From assembly GCA_964293815.1 (NCBI GenBank), contig CAXYYC010000002.1:62001-126000 (forward strand): DNA of 64,000 nt, written 5' to 3'. Under the pieces are notes generated by a model. The model was not told where the DNA came from, ran no database searches, and saw only the letters and a list, made by a program, of their open reading frames with translations. The stretch comes from CTSOIL-112 sp964293815 (GTDB lineage: Bacteria; Pseudomonadota; Gammaproteobacteria; Burkholderiales; Burkholderiaceae). Position numbers and translations under genes: made by a program. Of this stretch, positions 16,420-24,550 are shown piece after piece. How positions within the stretch are numbered: position 1 is the stretch's first letter; the number at the start of each line of letters is the position of its first letter.

Positions 16420-18357
16420 TTACCACTGCGGCTTATAGTTCACCGAGAACAGGAAGTTGCGCGGCATCGCGTTATAGCCAGCAATTGGCTGATATTTGCG
16501 ATCAAACACATTACCCACGGTCAAACCCAATTTCAAATCCTTGCGCGGCGAGTAAAACAGCGAGGTATTGAGCACGCCGAAACCTGCCACCGTTTTACCA
16601 CCCGAATCTTTCATGTGGCTTTGCACATTCCAATCCGCCTGCGCTTGCCATTGATTCCACGTTTTACCCACGCTCAGATTTGCCAAAACACGTGGATGGA
16701 GGATCAGCCATTGGTCTGTTGCTCTATTTTTAACGTCTTGATAAGTCACGCTGGCATCCACATTCCAGCCCGCATGGTTATACCAAGTATGTAACTCAAC
16801 ACCTTTTGCCTTGGCACGATCAATATTAATTTTCGTAATCCCACTGACCGGATCAGTAGCTATTTTATCGCGATAATATGTCTCAAAGTAAGTTGAGCGC
16901 ACCCCAAAATTATCTTTTACGTATTGCAGACCTGCTTGCAAATAATTGGCTTTATCCGCTTTAAGATTCGGATTACCTTTCCAATTTCCTTGATCGGGCC
17001 AATACAAGTCATTGAATGTTGGCGCAGTAAATCCGTTGCTATATCCAGCAAATACTCGGGCATTACCAGCAACATCAAAGCCATAATTCACAGCTCCAGT
17101 TGTGTAGTTACCAACACCTGAAACATTATCAAAACGTCCATTCATCTGCAAATGATGGCGATTTTTATCCAAGTTATAGCCGAGCCATGCACTTTTAGTA
17201 ATACGCTGATTTTGGCTATAATCCGTACTGGAGTTTAATTTTTGTTTAGTATAAGACAAGCCTGCAATTCCCACGCCATAATCAGTAGTAATTTGATTTT
17301 GCCAATTCACATCATGCGTTTTAGTTCTGAAAAACGAGCTTTCTGGTGAGCAATACGTTTGACCTCCATAGGTATAGCAAGATGGTGGCGTATCAATACT
17401 GTACAAGCGATCAGTCATTTGGGACACTTTAAACTGGCTATTCCATTTATCTGTCATTTGATTATTACTGTAAGCAGATAATTGTTCCACCAGACTTTTA
17501 CTATACTGAATTGCTGTTGGCACATTGTATTCGTTGTCATACTCATAGCGCCCATTGCTTTGGAAAAAGCGCGCGCCAAACTCATTGCGTTCATTTGGCG
17601 TGAAGCGCACAGAGACATTGCCACTGTTGTTGCGATAGCCGTCTAAATCAGGATTGACCAGCGGGCTATTTTGCGCACTGATGGCTTTCACTTGCTCGTG
17701 TGCAATGCCTGCGGTCAATTGCACTTGATCGTTGCCGGTGGACATTTGCACGCTGGCTTGTTTTTGTCCTTTATCGCCAATCGCCAAACGCACATCGGCT
17801 TGCGAACCACTGATCGGTTTGCGGGTGAAAATTTGCACCAAGCCGCCAGTTGCTTGCGAGCCATACAGCGCGGACACATTGCCCCGCACCACTTCAATGC
17901 GGTCAATCAGTGACAAGGGAATCTGCTCAATCGCCGCTTGACCAGAAGATAAACTGCTCAACGGCACGCCATCGATCAAAACCAAGGTGTGACGCGGCTC
18001 CCCGCCTCGAATCGCGATGCCGGTCACCGATCCTTGCGTGCCATTCTGGCGAATGCTGATACCGACCTGCTGGCGCAACAGGCTGGCCACATCGGATACC
18101 GTCGCCGAATCAATATCCGCGCGGGAGATCAGCGTGGTGGAGTTGAGCGCATCGGTCACAACCTGCGAAGTGCGCGCTGCAGAGGTGACGACGTCAGGCG
18201 CGCTTTCTTGCGCCCATGCGTGTACCGAGTAGGCTGACAAAGCCAAAACCAAACTCAATTGCACGGAAAAATTAGAGGAATGAGCAGGCATCTGCGAGCC
18301 GTGGCGTTGATGACGCGCACGCGCAGATACCCCTGTCGAAGGGTATGTATTGTTCAT
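16420..18357 (-). CDS. btuB: TonB-dependent outer-membrane receptor, BtuB-type
   Basis: A 645-residue receptor for vitamin B12 or related corrinoids. A signal peptide ends near HAWA-QES; a TonB-box-like DVVTSAAR follows. A plug domain then runs through SVSLLRQQ-type VASLLRQQVGISIRQNG, RGGEPRHTLVLIDGVPL and RIEVVRGNVSALYGSQATGG. A beta-barrel fills the rest to the C-terminal aromatic residue (YKPQW). ATG 18357 has AAGGA eight bases upstream; the open frame continues to 18465, and a later Met at 18291 would shorten the signal n-region. It is the first gene of btuB-btuC-btuD. A cobalamin riboswitch starts about 360 bp upstream, with a 272-bp palindromic structure between the two. Confidence 0.92.
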   Translation of the reverse strand: MNNTYPSTGVSARARHQRHGSQMPAHSSNFSVQLSLVLALSAYSVHAWAQESAPDVVTSAARTSQVVTDALNSTTLISRADIDSATVSDVASLLRQQVGISIRQNGTQGSVTGIAIRGGEPRHTLVLIDGVPLSSLSSGQAAIEQIPLSLIDRIEVVRGNVSALYGSQATGGLVQIFTRKPISGSQADVRLAIGDKGQKQASVQMSTGNDQVQLTAGIAHEQVKAISAQNSPLVNPDLDGYRNNSGNVSVRFTPNERNEFGARFFQSNGRYEYDNEYNVPTAIQYSKSLVEQLSAYSNNQMTDKWNSQFKVSQMTDRLYSIDTPPSCYTYGGQTYCSPESSFFRTKTHDVNWQNQITTDYGVGIAGLSYTKQKLNSSTDYSQNQRITKSAWLGYNLDKNRHHLQMNGRFDNVSGVGNYTTGAVNYGFDVAGNARVFAGYSNGFTAPTFNDLYWPDQGNWKGNPNLKADKANYLQAGLQYVKDNFGVRSTYFETYYRDKIATDPVSGITKINIDRAKAKGVELHTWYNHAGWNVDASVTYQDVKNRATDQWLILHPRVLANLSVGKTWNQWQAQADWNVQSHMKDSGGKTVAGFGVLNTSLFYSPRKDLKLGLTVGNVFDRKYQPIAGYNAMPRNFLFSVNYKPQW

Positions 18358-18423
18358 TTTTGCTGTCCTTGGCCAAGCAACCCGCAAGGCATAGGGTTTA
18401 CGATTTGAAGACTCGTGGGTTTT

Positions 18424-18695
18424 AGGAAACACGGAACAACCCAAACCAGTCTGAGTTCTGAGCAAAAAACATTCAGAACGCGACGCAGGATAGGGGTCGT
18501 AGTTGTTCTACGAAGCCCCTATTCTGCAACAAAGTTCTGGGTGTTTTTTGCCAGAACCCGAAGGGCTGGTGATTGGCGCGCGAGTAACGTTGTTGTGACG
18601 CTTGTCTATGGAATAACCATAGACTGCGCGCCACGCCTTGTTACTCATCACGCTAATCAGCCAGCTCAGACGGTAGGGGTTATTCCGTGTTTCCT
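18424..18695. repeat. 272-bp hierarchically palindromic element in the btuB leader
   Basis: Outer arms 18424-18455 and 18665-18695 form an imperfect inverted repeat of about 31 bp (AGGAAACACGGAA at both ends). Inside are further palindromes: 18455-18479 and 18534-18557, which are inverted copies of each other, flank a hairpin at 18485-18527. A second branch has GAGTAAC/GTTACTC (18582-18588, 18640-18646) around GTCTATGG/CCATAGAC (18604-18624). I see no ORF in it. It lies downstream of the cobalamin aptamer in the btuB mRNA. The outer arms match two shorter elements, at 18971-19015 and 32577-32625. Confidence 0.85.
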
Positions 18696-18721
18696 TTAAT
18701 CATATGAGCCTTCGGCAGTTC

Positions 18722-18968
18722 TATGAGCCGGTCTCCGGGCTGATTTCCCCTGTTTGCCCCTTCCCATAACCGAATCAATGACTCGCGCGTGGCGCGAGGA
18801 TTTTGGTTACAGTGGATTGCCAAACATTCGTGCGCACCTGTTGATGGGCGACGCAATGAAATCTACCGTTGCGGGTGCAGCATGGTTACGCGCATGACTT
18901 CGTTGAATAAACGTATAAACGCAGAAAATCAACGGACATCGCCTCCAGTTTCCCTGTTTCACCACAGT
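18722..18968 (-). promoter_or_regulatory. Cobalamin riboswitch (AdoCbl-type aptamer) upstream of btuB
   Basis: Read on the minus strand, the segment contains the conserved pieces in order: AGGGAAACTGG with GGCGATGTCCG; the box CTGCACCCGCAACGGTAG; CCACTGTAACC; GGTTATGGGAAGGGGC; and AGCCCGGAGACCGGC. Cobalamin aptamers repress B12 uptake and synthesis genes when coenzyme B12 is plentiful. An extra stem (TTGA...TCAA region) lengthens the 5' part. The first gene downstream is a BtuB-type receptor, as expected. Exact ends are approximate. Confidence 0.9.
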
Positions 18969-18970
18969 CA

Positions 18971-19015
18971 GGAAACAGAATAACCCCTACCGCTGGTGGG
19001 GGACTTCATATTTCC
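18971..19015. repeat. Short palindromic element upstream of the cobalamin riboswitch
   Basis: A 45-bp sequence with ends GGAAACA and ATATTTCC and inner CCCC/GGGG. It reads GGAAACAGAATAACCCCTAC, closely matching the arm of the 272-bp element and the folP-leader copy. The stem is more degenerate than in the other copies. Together with the 272-bp element it brackets the riboswitch. Confidence 0.7.
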
Positions 19016-19186
19016 TTAACTATGACACTCGTAGAATACCGACACTGTAATGGACTGCCTGTCAAAAATCAATCTTTTAAAATTCGCCAGATTTTGCGGT
19101 GTGTGCGGACAAATTCGAGTAGAATTGACAGATATTCTCGTAAGCCTTTGAGATTGTTGTTTTTTACTTAATTTGTGACCTCGATC

Positions 19187-19417
19187 ATGCTCAAACTGAT
19201 TCAACTTTTAGAAGACAAATTGGCAACGCTTTTGGACTTCGTGCGCCAACTGCAGGAGGACAACCGCCAATTGCGCGAGCGCGTTCAGCATTTGGAGCAT
19301 GAAAAGCGGGCGCTGCAAGAGCGCATGAATACCGCACAATCGCGTATTGATCGGGTGATCGCGCGCTTGAGCGATGGTTCGGCAGAATCTGACTCGGTTA
19401 CTTCGGAGGACGAATGA
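19187..19417 (+). CDS. ZapB-like coiled-coil protein (TIGR02449 type)
   Basis: A 76-residue, almost wholly coiled-coil protein: heptads run from LLEDKLATLLDFVRQLQED through RQLRERVQHLEHEKRAL to RIDRVIARL, with an acidic tail. This is the usual small ORF directly before zapA in beta- and gammaproteobacteria, presumed to aid Z-ring organisation. Its stop overlaps the zapA start in ATGA. No clear Shine-Dalgarno helps the start choice; GTG at 19175 in the same frame is an alternative. Confidence 0.72.
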   Translation: MLKLIQLLEDKLATLLDFVRQLQEDNRQLRERVQHLEHEKRALQERMNTAQSRIDRVIARLSDGSAESDSVTSEDE

Positions 19418-19722
19418 GCCAAAAAGAAACACTAAACGTCAATATTTTGGGGCGCAGCTATACCCTGCTGTGCACCTCGGATGAAAAAGCCACGTTGCTG
19501 GCCTCGGTCGCGCTGGTCGATAAAAAAATGACCACGATTCATCAGCAAATGGGTTTGTCCGGCCACGACAAAATCGCGGTATTTGCCGCCTTGCAAATTG
19601 CCAACGAATTGCTCCAACTCAATTTGCACAACAGCACCCAGCTCGAATCCACCCAGCGCATTGAGCAAATGGTTCAGCAGATTGATGACGCCATCCATCC
19701 GCCGCTCAACTCATTGATCTAA
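19414..19722 (+). CDS. zapA: Cell division protein ZapA
   Basis: A 102-residue ZapA. It begins with NVNILGRSYTLLCTSDEKATLLASVALVD, the small N-terminal alpha-beta head, and continues as a long helix that forms the tetrameric coiled coil. ZapA binds and cross-links FtsZ filaments. It overlaps the ZapB-like gene by 4 bp and is followed 7 bp later by coaBC. The 6S RNA gene often found after zapA in proteobacteria is not present in this gap. Confidence 0.92.
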   Translation: MSQKETLNVNILGRSYTLLCTSDEKATLLASVALVDKKMTTIHQQMGLSGHDKIAVFAALQIANELLQLNLHNSTQLESTQRIEQMVQQIDDAIHPPLNSLI

Positions 19723-19729
19723 GCAGCCC

Positions 19730-20941
19730 ATGAAACACATCCTTTTAGGCATCAGCGGCGGCATCGCGGCGTATAAATCCGCCGAACTGGTGCGTCTGCT
19801 GCGCAAACAAGGCCTGCGCGTATCCGTCGTCATGACCGATGGTGCGAAAGAATTCATCACACCGCTGACCCTCGCCACACTCTCGGGCGAGCCGGTATAC
19901 GACTCGCTGTGGGACAATCGCGCTGGTGCGGACAGCAACATCGCCCACATTAATCTAAGCCGCGAAGCCGACGCGATGCTGATCGCGCCGTGCACGGCCA
20001 ATGTCATGGCGAAAATCGCCCACGGCATCAGCGACGATTTGCTGACAAACTTAGTGTTAGCGCGCGATCCGGCCAAATGCCCGCTCGCCATTGCACCGGC
20101 CATGAATGTACAAATGTGGCGCAACGCCGCTACGCAACGCAATTTGGCACAAATTCGCGCCGATGGTATCGCCGTATTTGGCCCTGCTCATGGCGAGCAA
20201 GCCTGCGGGGAAATCGGTGACGGGCGCATGCTTGAGCCGAGCGAAATCATCGCACTGCTGCCGCGCCTATTCACGCCGCAAGTATTGGCGGGTAAACGGG
20301 TTTTGCTCACCGCTGGCCCGACCTTTGAAGCCATCGATCCAGTGCGCGGCATCACCAATCATTCGAGCGGCAAAATGGGCTACGCCCTCGCTCAAGCCGC
20401 CGCCAATGCAGGCGCGCAAGTGACGCTGGTCTCTGGCAAAACCGCATTGCCCACGCCATCCGGCGTGACCCGCATTGATGTACAATCCGCCGATGACATG
20501 CTGGCCGCCTGCCAAGCACAGTTGGCCGGACAGGATATTTTCATCGCCGTCGCCGCCGTCGCCGACTGGAAAGTCGCGCAAATTGCCACGCAAAAAATCA
20601 AGAAAACCTCGGCCAGCGACACGCCGACATTGGACTTTGTGCAAACGCCCGACATCCTCGCGACGATTGCGGCTCAGCCGAACGCGCCATTCTGCGTGGG
20701 ATTTGCCGCCGAATCGGAAAACGTGATCGAATACGCGCAAGCCAAGCGTTTGAAAAAAAATATCCCGCTGATTATCGCCAATCAAGGCCCGAGCACCTTT
20801 GGCAGTGAGTACAATCAAGCCAGCCTGATTTCCGAAAATGGCGTGCAGGCATTGCAAAAAATGCGTAAAGACGATTTAGCGCCACTGCTGATTCAGGCAA
20901 TTGCCGAGCAATTTGCCCAGCACAAGGCCAAAAAACCGTAA
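19730..20941 (+). CDS. coaBC: Bifunctional phosphopantothenoylcysteine decarboxylase / phosphopantothenate-cysteine ligase
   Basis: This 403-residue fusion carries out two steps of coenzyme A synthesis. The N-terminal flavoprotein decarboxylase (CoaC) shows GISGGIAAYKSAELVR, the active-site His region and APAMNVQMW. The C-terminal ligase (CoaB) starts near residue 190 with LLTAGPTFEAIDPVRGITNHSSGKMG and includes the Lys-rich KIKKTS segment. Both halves are complete. It lies 7 bp after zapA, so the three genes probably share a transcript. Confidence 0.97.
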   Translation: MKHILLGISGGIAAYKSAELVRLLRKQGLRVSVVMTDGAKEFITPLTLATLSGEPVYDSLWDNRAGADSNIAHINLSREADAMLIAPCTANVMAKIAHGISDDLLTNLVLARDPAKCPLAIAPAMNVQMWRNAATQRNLAQIRADGIAVFGPAHGEQACGEIGDGRMLEPSEIIALLPRLFTPQVLAGKRVLLTAGPTFEAIDPVRGITNHSSGKMGYALAQAAANAGAQVTLVSGKTALPTPSGVTRIDVQSADDMLAACQAQLAGQDIFIAVAAVADWKVAQIATQKIKKTSASDTPTLDFVQTPDILATIAAQPNAPFCVGFAAESENVIEYAQAKRLKKNIPLIIANQGPSTFGSEYNQASLISENGVQALQKMRKDDLAPLLIQAIAEQFAQHKAKKP

Positions 20942-21007
20942 CCATTCGAGCCAGTCTGATCGTCAACCGCGCTCCATTTATTTTCCGACTCTTTCACGAG
21001 GCACATC

Positions 21008-22249
21008 ATGCGCAGCAAAAAAACCATCAACCCGCTCTGGCAACAGTTGGGCGATTTTTCACGAACGCCTGCGGGCAAGGATTGGCCGCTCCTCAATGGT
21101 CAGCCGATTCCATTGGGCGGCATGTCGGTACAAACGTTTTTGAAGGAATATTGGCACAAAAAACCTTTGTTGATTCGCCAAGCCATTCCGAATTTTCAAG
21201 CGTTTTATCAGCCGCAGGACGCGATTGATGCCCTACAAAACGACGCGATTGAGTCGCGTTTGGTGGTTGATGATGCGCAAAACGGCTGGTCGCTGCAACA
21301 CGGCCCTGTAAAGAAAAAAGTCATCCCATCACGCAAAAAAGATCGTTGGACGGCGCTGATTCAGGGCGTAGACCTGCACCATCCGCTCGGTCACGCGCTG
21401 ATTAATCTGTTTCGCTTTATTCCCGACGTGCGTTTAGACGACTTGATGATTAGCTTTGCCACCGATGGCGGCGGTGTCGGACCACATTACGACGCCTACG
21501 ATGTGTTTTTACTGCAAGGTTATGGCAAACGCCATTGGCGCATTGCGCAGGAGCAAGACCGCAGCATTCGCCCCAATCTGCCGGTGCGCATTTTGCAGCA
21601 CTTCACACCGGAGCAAGAATGGACGCTGGAGCCAGGCGATATGCTGTACCTGCCGCCACAATACGCGCACGATGGCATTGCGGTGGGTGACTGCATGACC
21701 TACTCGATTGGTTTTCGCACGCCGAGTTATCAAGAGCTGGGCGTCGCATTGCTGCAATTTATCGAGGACAATCTGGAATTATCCGGCCACTACGCTGATC
21801 CGAATTTGAAATACCAAGACACCCCCGCACAAATCCCCAACGAGATGATCAACGACATCAGCAAGTGTTTGCAAGCCATGCGCTGGGACAAAGACTGGGT
21901 GACAGAGAGCCTTGGTTGCTATTTATCTGAACCCAAACCGAGCGTCTTTTTTGATCTGCCGAGCAGTTGTAGCTTGGCGCAGTTCAAAACCCGCATCAAA
22001 AAGCAGGGCTTGCAATTGGCCTTCGCCACCAAGATGCTGTACCGCGCGCCGTGGGTGTTCATCAATGGCGAACATTTCGTCGCCGATGGTATGGACGCAG
22101 AGATTCTGCAACAATTGGCCAATCAGCGCACGCTCTCAGCACAGCACATCAGCGCCATTGCCAAAGACTCCGAATTATGGGCGGTTTGGCACGATTGGTA
22201 CGAACAAGGCTGGTTTTTGGGTGAGTGCAACCCAAACCACGTTGCGTAA
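21008..22249 (+). CDS. roxA: Cupin/JmjC-type ribosomal protein hydroxylase (RoxA/YcfD family)
   Basis: A 413-residue Fe(II)/2-oxoglutarate oxygenase. After LKEYWHKKPLLIRQAIP, typical of the family start, the JmjC facial triad appears: His and Asp in VGPHYDAYDVFLLQ and the distal His in PPQYAHDGIAV. A winged-helix-like C-terminal region follows. Escherichia YcfD (RoxA) hydroxylates an arginine of ribosomal protein L16; this is likely the same enzyme. A weak GAGG precedes ATG 21008, and the first roughly 35 residues extend beyond the usual start. Confidence 0.87.
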   Translation: MRSKKTINPLWQQLGDFSRTPAGKDWPLLNGQPIPLGGMSVQTFLKEYWHKKPLLIRQAIPNFQAFYQPQDAIDALQNDAIESRLVVDDAQNGWSLQHGPVKKKVIPSRKKDRWTALIQGVDLHHPLGHALINLFRFIPDVRLDDLMISFATDGGGVGPHYDAYDVFLLQGYGKRHWRIAQEQDRSIRPNLPVRILQHFTPEQEWTLEPGDMLYLPPQYAHDGIAVGDCMTYSIGFRTPSYQELGVALLQFIEDNLELSGHYADPNLKYQDTPAQIPNEMINDISKCLQAMRWDKDWVTESLGCYLSEPKPSVFFDLPSSCSLAQFKTRIKKQGLQLAFATKMLYRAPWVFINGEHFVADGMDAEILQQLANQRTLSAQHISAIAKDSELWAVWHDWYEQGWFLGECNPNHVA

Positions 22250-22380
22250 AAAATAAGCCGTTCCGCACGCAACAAGGATTTTTTCTTTATAATCAGTCAT
22301 CATTGTTTAATGACATATCGTTTTTACGTTTGACTTTAACCCGTGAACCCATTCACACATTTTTGTTTTAGGAGTTACCC

Positions 22381-22692
22381 ATGAAAAAATTCTCACTGAT
22401 CGCCGTATTGCTCTCAGCCGGTATTTTGGCCGCCTGCGGTGGCGCGAACCAAAAAGCGGAATCCGCCGTAGATGCGACTAAAAGCGCAGCAGGCAACGCC
22501 GCAGAAACCGTGAAAGACGCGGCCAAAGACGCAGCAGGCAATGTCAAAGATGCCGCAAAAGATGCCGCGGGTAACGTCAAAGATGCAGCAAAAGATGCCG
22601 CCGGCAATGCGGCTGATGCAGCCAAAACAACGGTAGACAAAGCCGCCGCTGATGTCAAAGAAGCGGTTCGCACAGCTGACGGCAAACAGTAA
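22381..22692 (+). CDS. Small lipoprotein with three 11-residue amphipathic repeats
   Basis: A 103-residue protein with a lipoprotein signal (LILAAC-type lipobox ILAAC, Cys19). After the Cys come Ala/Lys/Asp-rich repeats: VKDAAKDAAGN occurs three times in a row at residues 44-76, with degenerate copies on both sides. The 11-residue periodicity resembles LEA group 3 and apolipoprotein-like amphipathic helices that lie on membranes or protect during desiccation. AGGAG lies upstream of ATG 22381. It is a single gene with its own terminator. No specific function can be assigned. Confidence 0.85.
   Translation: MKKFSLIAVLLSAGILAACGGANQKAESAVDATKSAAGNAAETVKDAAKDAAGNVKDAAKDAAGNVKDAAKDAAGNAADAAKTTVDKAAADVKEAVRTADGKQ
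22510..22608. repeat. Three tandem 33-bp units in the lipoprotein gene
   Basis: Codons 44-76 of the lipoprotein contain three consecutive 33-bp units, each coding VKDAAKDAAGN. The copies differ only at synonymous positions. Units are in frame, so recombination would change repeat number without loss of the frame. Confidence 0.88.
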
Positions 22693-22717
22693 TCACTCAC
22701 GACTGCGCGATTTGCAC

Positions 22718-22748
22718 AAAAAAACCGTCAGATGCTGACGGTTTTTTT
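22718..22748. terminator. Bidirectional terminator between the lipoprotein gene and yacG
   Basis: AAAAAAACCGTCA / TGACGGTTTTTTT with a 5-nt loop lies 25 bp after the lipoprotein stop and 13 bp before the yacG stop. It has T-runs on both strands and serves both convergent transcripts. Confidence 0.9.
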
Positions 22749-22760
22749 ATATTGGTTTGA

Positions 22761-22958
22761 TTAATGCGGAGCATCATCCAGTTGCGTATGCACACTCAGC
22801 GTATCGTCCTCCTCAACCACCGGAATGCGAAAGCTTTCCTGTGACCAAGCGCCCAGATCAATCAGACGACAACGTTCTGAGCAAAAAGGGCGAAACGGCG
22901 AGCCCGCATCGTATGCAATTTCCCGACGGCAAGTCGGACATTTCACCTGTACTGTCAT
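22761..22958 (-). CDS. yacG: DNA gyrase inhibitor YacG (small zinc-binding protein)
   Basis: A 65-residue zinc protein: VKCPTCRREI and FCSERCRLIDLGAWS give the Cys4 zinc site and the DLGAW motif of YacG. In Escherichia it binds GyrB and inhibits gyrase. The open frame extends to 23120, but ATG 22958 overlaps the zapD stop in ATGA and gives the normal protein length. It is the last gene of the pilB-pilC-pilD-coaE-zapD-yacG run. Confidence 0.93.
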   Translation of the reverse strand: MTVQVKCPTCRREIAYDAGSPFRPFCSERCRLIDLGAWSQESFRIPVVEEDDTLSVHTQLDDAPH

Positions 22959-23827
22959 AGCGCACTGTAAAAAGGATGGACTTGTTCGCGTTGCGCTACC
23001 GGCGAGGTAGCTGGCACACCACACAAGCCGAGACGAAATGCCACTTCCTCTTGCATGGTGTGTTGCATGGCTTTGGCACTGGAGCGCACACTCACCACGG
23101 GCGCGGCGAAGCGCAACCAAATGACGTGTTTATTGGCGCTAAAATCGGGTAAATAATTGCAGGTATTGGCAAATTCGACACGCATGATGTCAAATTTGCG
23201 ACCGGACAATGGCTGTTGATACGCGTGCGAATGGGTCACGCAGTCTTTGGTTAAGGCCAAATTGCGCGATAGTTGCAGCAACAACGTCACAGCGTCAAAC
23301 ATCGGTGCAAACGGTTGAACCCATTCTTGCAGATCATTGAGCCGTCGTTGCTCGGAGTCCTGTAGCCATTGGTAATAAAAACCCATATCAAACGAGCACA
23401 CGCTGGCGGATACGACCAAACGACTTTTGATATTAATCAGCCATTCGTTATCGGACAAACTGCCACCAAATTTAGGCGATTGCTCAATTTGTTTGTACGC
23501 GTCAACCAAACGCAAAATCGTTTGGTTGAGTTTTTCTTCCGACACATCGGGGGAACTGAAATATTGGCTCAAAGCGTGTTTGTAGCGCGCCAATTCAGAC
23601 AGTAAATCGCCTTTAACATCGTTGCGGAACGAAAAATCGTAAATATCCAGCAAAGTCAAAATAGCGGTGTGGTGGTCTTCTTTCGCCGTTGAGCGCAGAT
23701 AATATTGCCAACGGTGTAGTAGATTTTCAATGCGCAAAAACGTCCGAAACCGCTCGTTGAGCGGAAACTCGAAAATAATTTTTGAGTCCGACGTTGATAC
23801 AAATGGGGTCATGCCTACCTTTGTCAA
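22955..23827 (-). CDS. zapD: Cell division protein ZapD
   Basis: A 290-residue ZapD (formerly YacF), which bundles FtsZ protofilaments. It has the family opening FEFPLNERFRTFLRIENL, a mostly alpha-helical N-terminal half and a beta-rich C-terminal domain containing NTCNYLPDFSANKHVIWLRFA. The start at 23827 overlaps the coaE stop in ATGA. Position between coaE and yacG is conserved in proteobacteria. Confidence 0.94.
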   Translation of the reverse strand: MTKVGMTPFVSTSDSKIIFEFPLNERFRTFLRIENLLHRWQYYLRSTAKEDHHTAILTLLDIYDFSFRNDVKGDLLSELARYKHALSQYFSSPDVSEEKLNQTILRLVDAYKQIEQSPKFGGSLSDNEWLINIKSRLVVSASVCSFDMGFYYQWLQDSEQRRLNDLQEWVQPFAPMFDAVTLLLQLSRNLALTKDCVTHSHAYQQPLSGRKFDIMRVEFANTCNYLPDFSANKHVIWLRFAAPVVSVRSSAKAMQHTMQEEVAFRLGLCGVPATSPVAQREQVHPFYSAL

Positions 23828-24540
23828 TTTTGCTTACATTGCTTCTGCGCGCACAGCACGTTTATATAGTTGCTCAGTATATCGATTTGATGGCTTAGAT
23901 TCAAGCGATTGGGCGTATTTTGGCGATTATCAATCAGCGCATTAGCGATGGCTCGGCGCTGTTCGGGCGAGGCTTGCGCCGAAATGATGGATTTAATCGT
24001 TTTCACATCCATCTGCGGGTTGCGCGCGCGAACACGTTGCAGTTGTACTTCCGGTTCACAATCAACCACGACGACCCAGTCCAAGCGTACTTGCCAATGC
24101 TTGCTCTCAACCAATAACGGAATATCGTACACGATGCACTGGGCGTATTGCGCCAAACGTTGCGCCTGCGCAAACACCTCTTGCTCAATCATCGGGTGCA
24201 AAATGCCCTCCAACACCGCGCGCTCCGATGGCTCGGCAAACACACGCTCACGGATAAAGGCGCGATTGAGCGCACCATCAGCGGCCATAGCCGAGGCGCC
24301 AAAATGCGCCACGATCGGCGCAATCGCACGACCACCGGCTTGGGTCAATTCATGCGAAATGCGATCCAGATCAATGACCGCAAAGCCATGCGCCTGCATG
24401 AGCTGTGCCACGGTCGACTTGCCCGATCCGATACCACCGGTCAAGCCCACATTCAGCACACCAGTAGGCAACTGAGCCTGCTCGGTCACACACACCAAAG
24501 AGCGCAAAGACGGGCGCAGTATTTGCAATATTCCCTTCAC
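23824..24540 (-). CDS. coaE: Dephospho-CoA kinase
   Basis: CoaE phosphorylates dephospho-CoA, the last step in coenzyme A synthesis. The P-loop GLTGGIGSGKST, DLDRISHEL and YDIPLLVES motifs are present. The open frame reaches 24705, but that overlaps pilD. GTG 24540 has AAGGAGG four bases upstream and is my choice, giving 238 residues with about 27 before the P-loop strand, slightly longer than usual. It begins 10 bp after the pilD stop. Confidence 0.92.
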   Translation of the reverse strand: MKGILQILRPSLRSLVCVTEQAQLPTGVLNVGLTGGIGSGKSTVAQLMQAHGFAVIDLDRISHELTQAGGRAIAPIVAHFGASAMAADGALNRAFIRERVFAEPSERAVLEGILHPMIEQEVFAQAQRLAQYAQCIVYDIPLLVESKHWQVRLDWVVVVDCEPEVQLQRVRARNPQMDVKTIKSIISAQASPEQRRAIANALIDNRQNTPNRLNLSHQIDILSNYINVLCAQKQCKQN

Positions 24541-24550
24541 AAAGCCTCCT

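Noticed and set aside
19125..19153. TTGACA followed by TTGAGA as a promoter for the zapB-like gene
   Set aside because: The -35 is perfect, but the -10 is poor; the minus-strand TTGACA at 19060-19065 for btuB likewise has its best -10 at 21 bp. Neither is strong enough to list.
19723..19729. 6S RNA (ssrS) expected after zapA
   Set aside because: Only 7 bp separate zapA from coaBC, so no RNA gene fits here.
22510..22608. CRISPR-like array because of regular 33-bp repeats
   Set aside because: Units are directly tandem without spacers, lie in frame in a lipoprotein gene, and differ at synonymous positions; it is a coding repeat.
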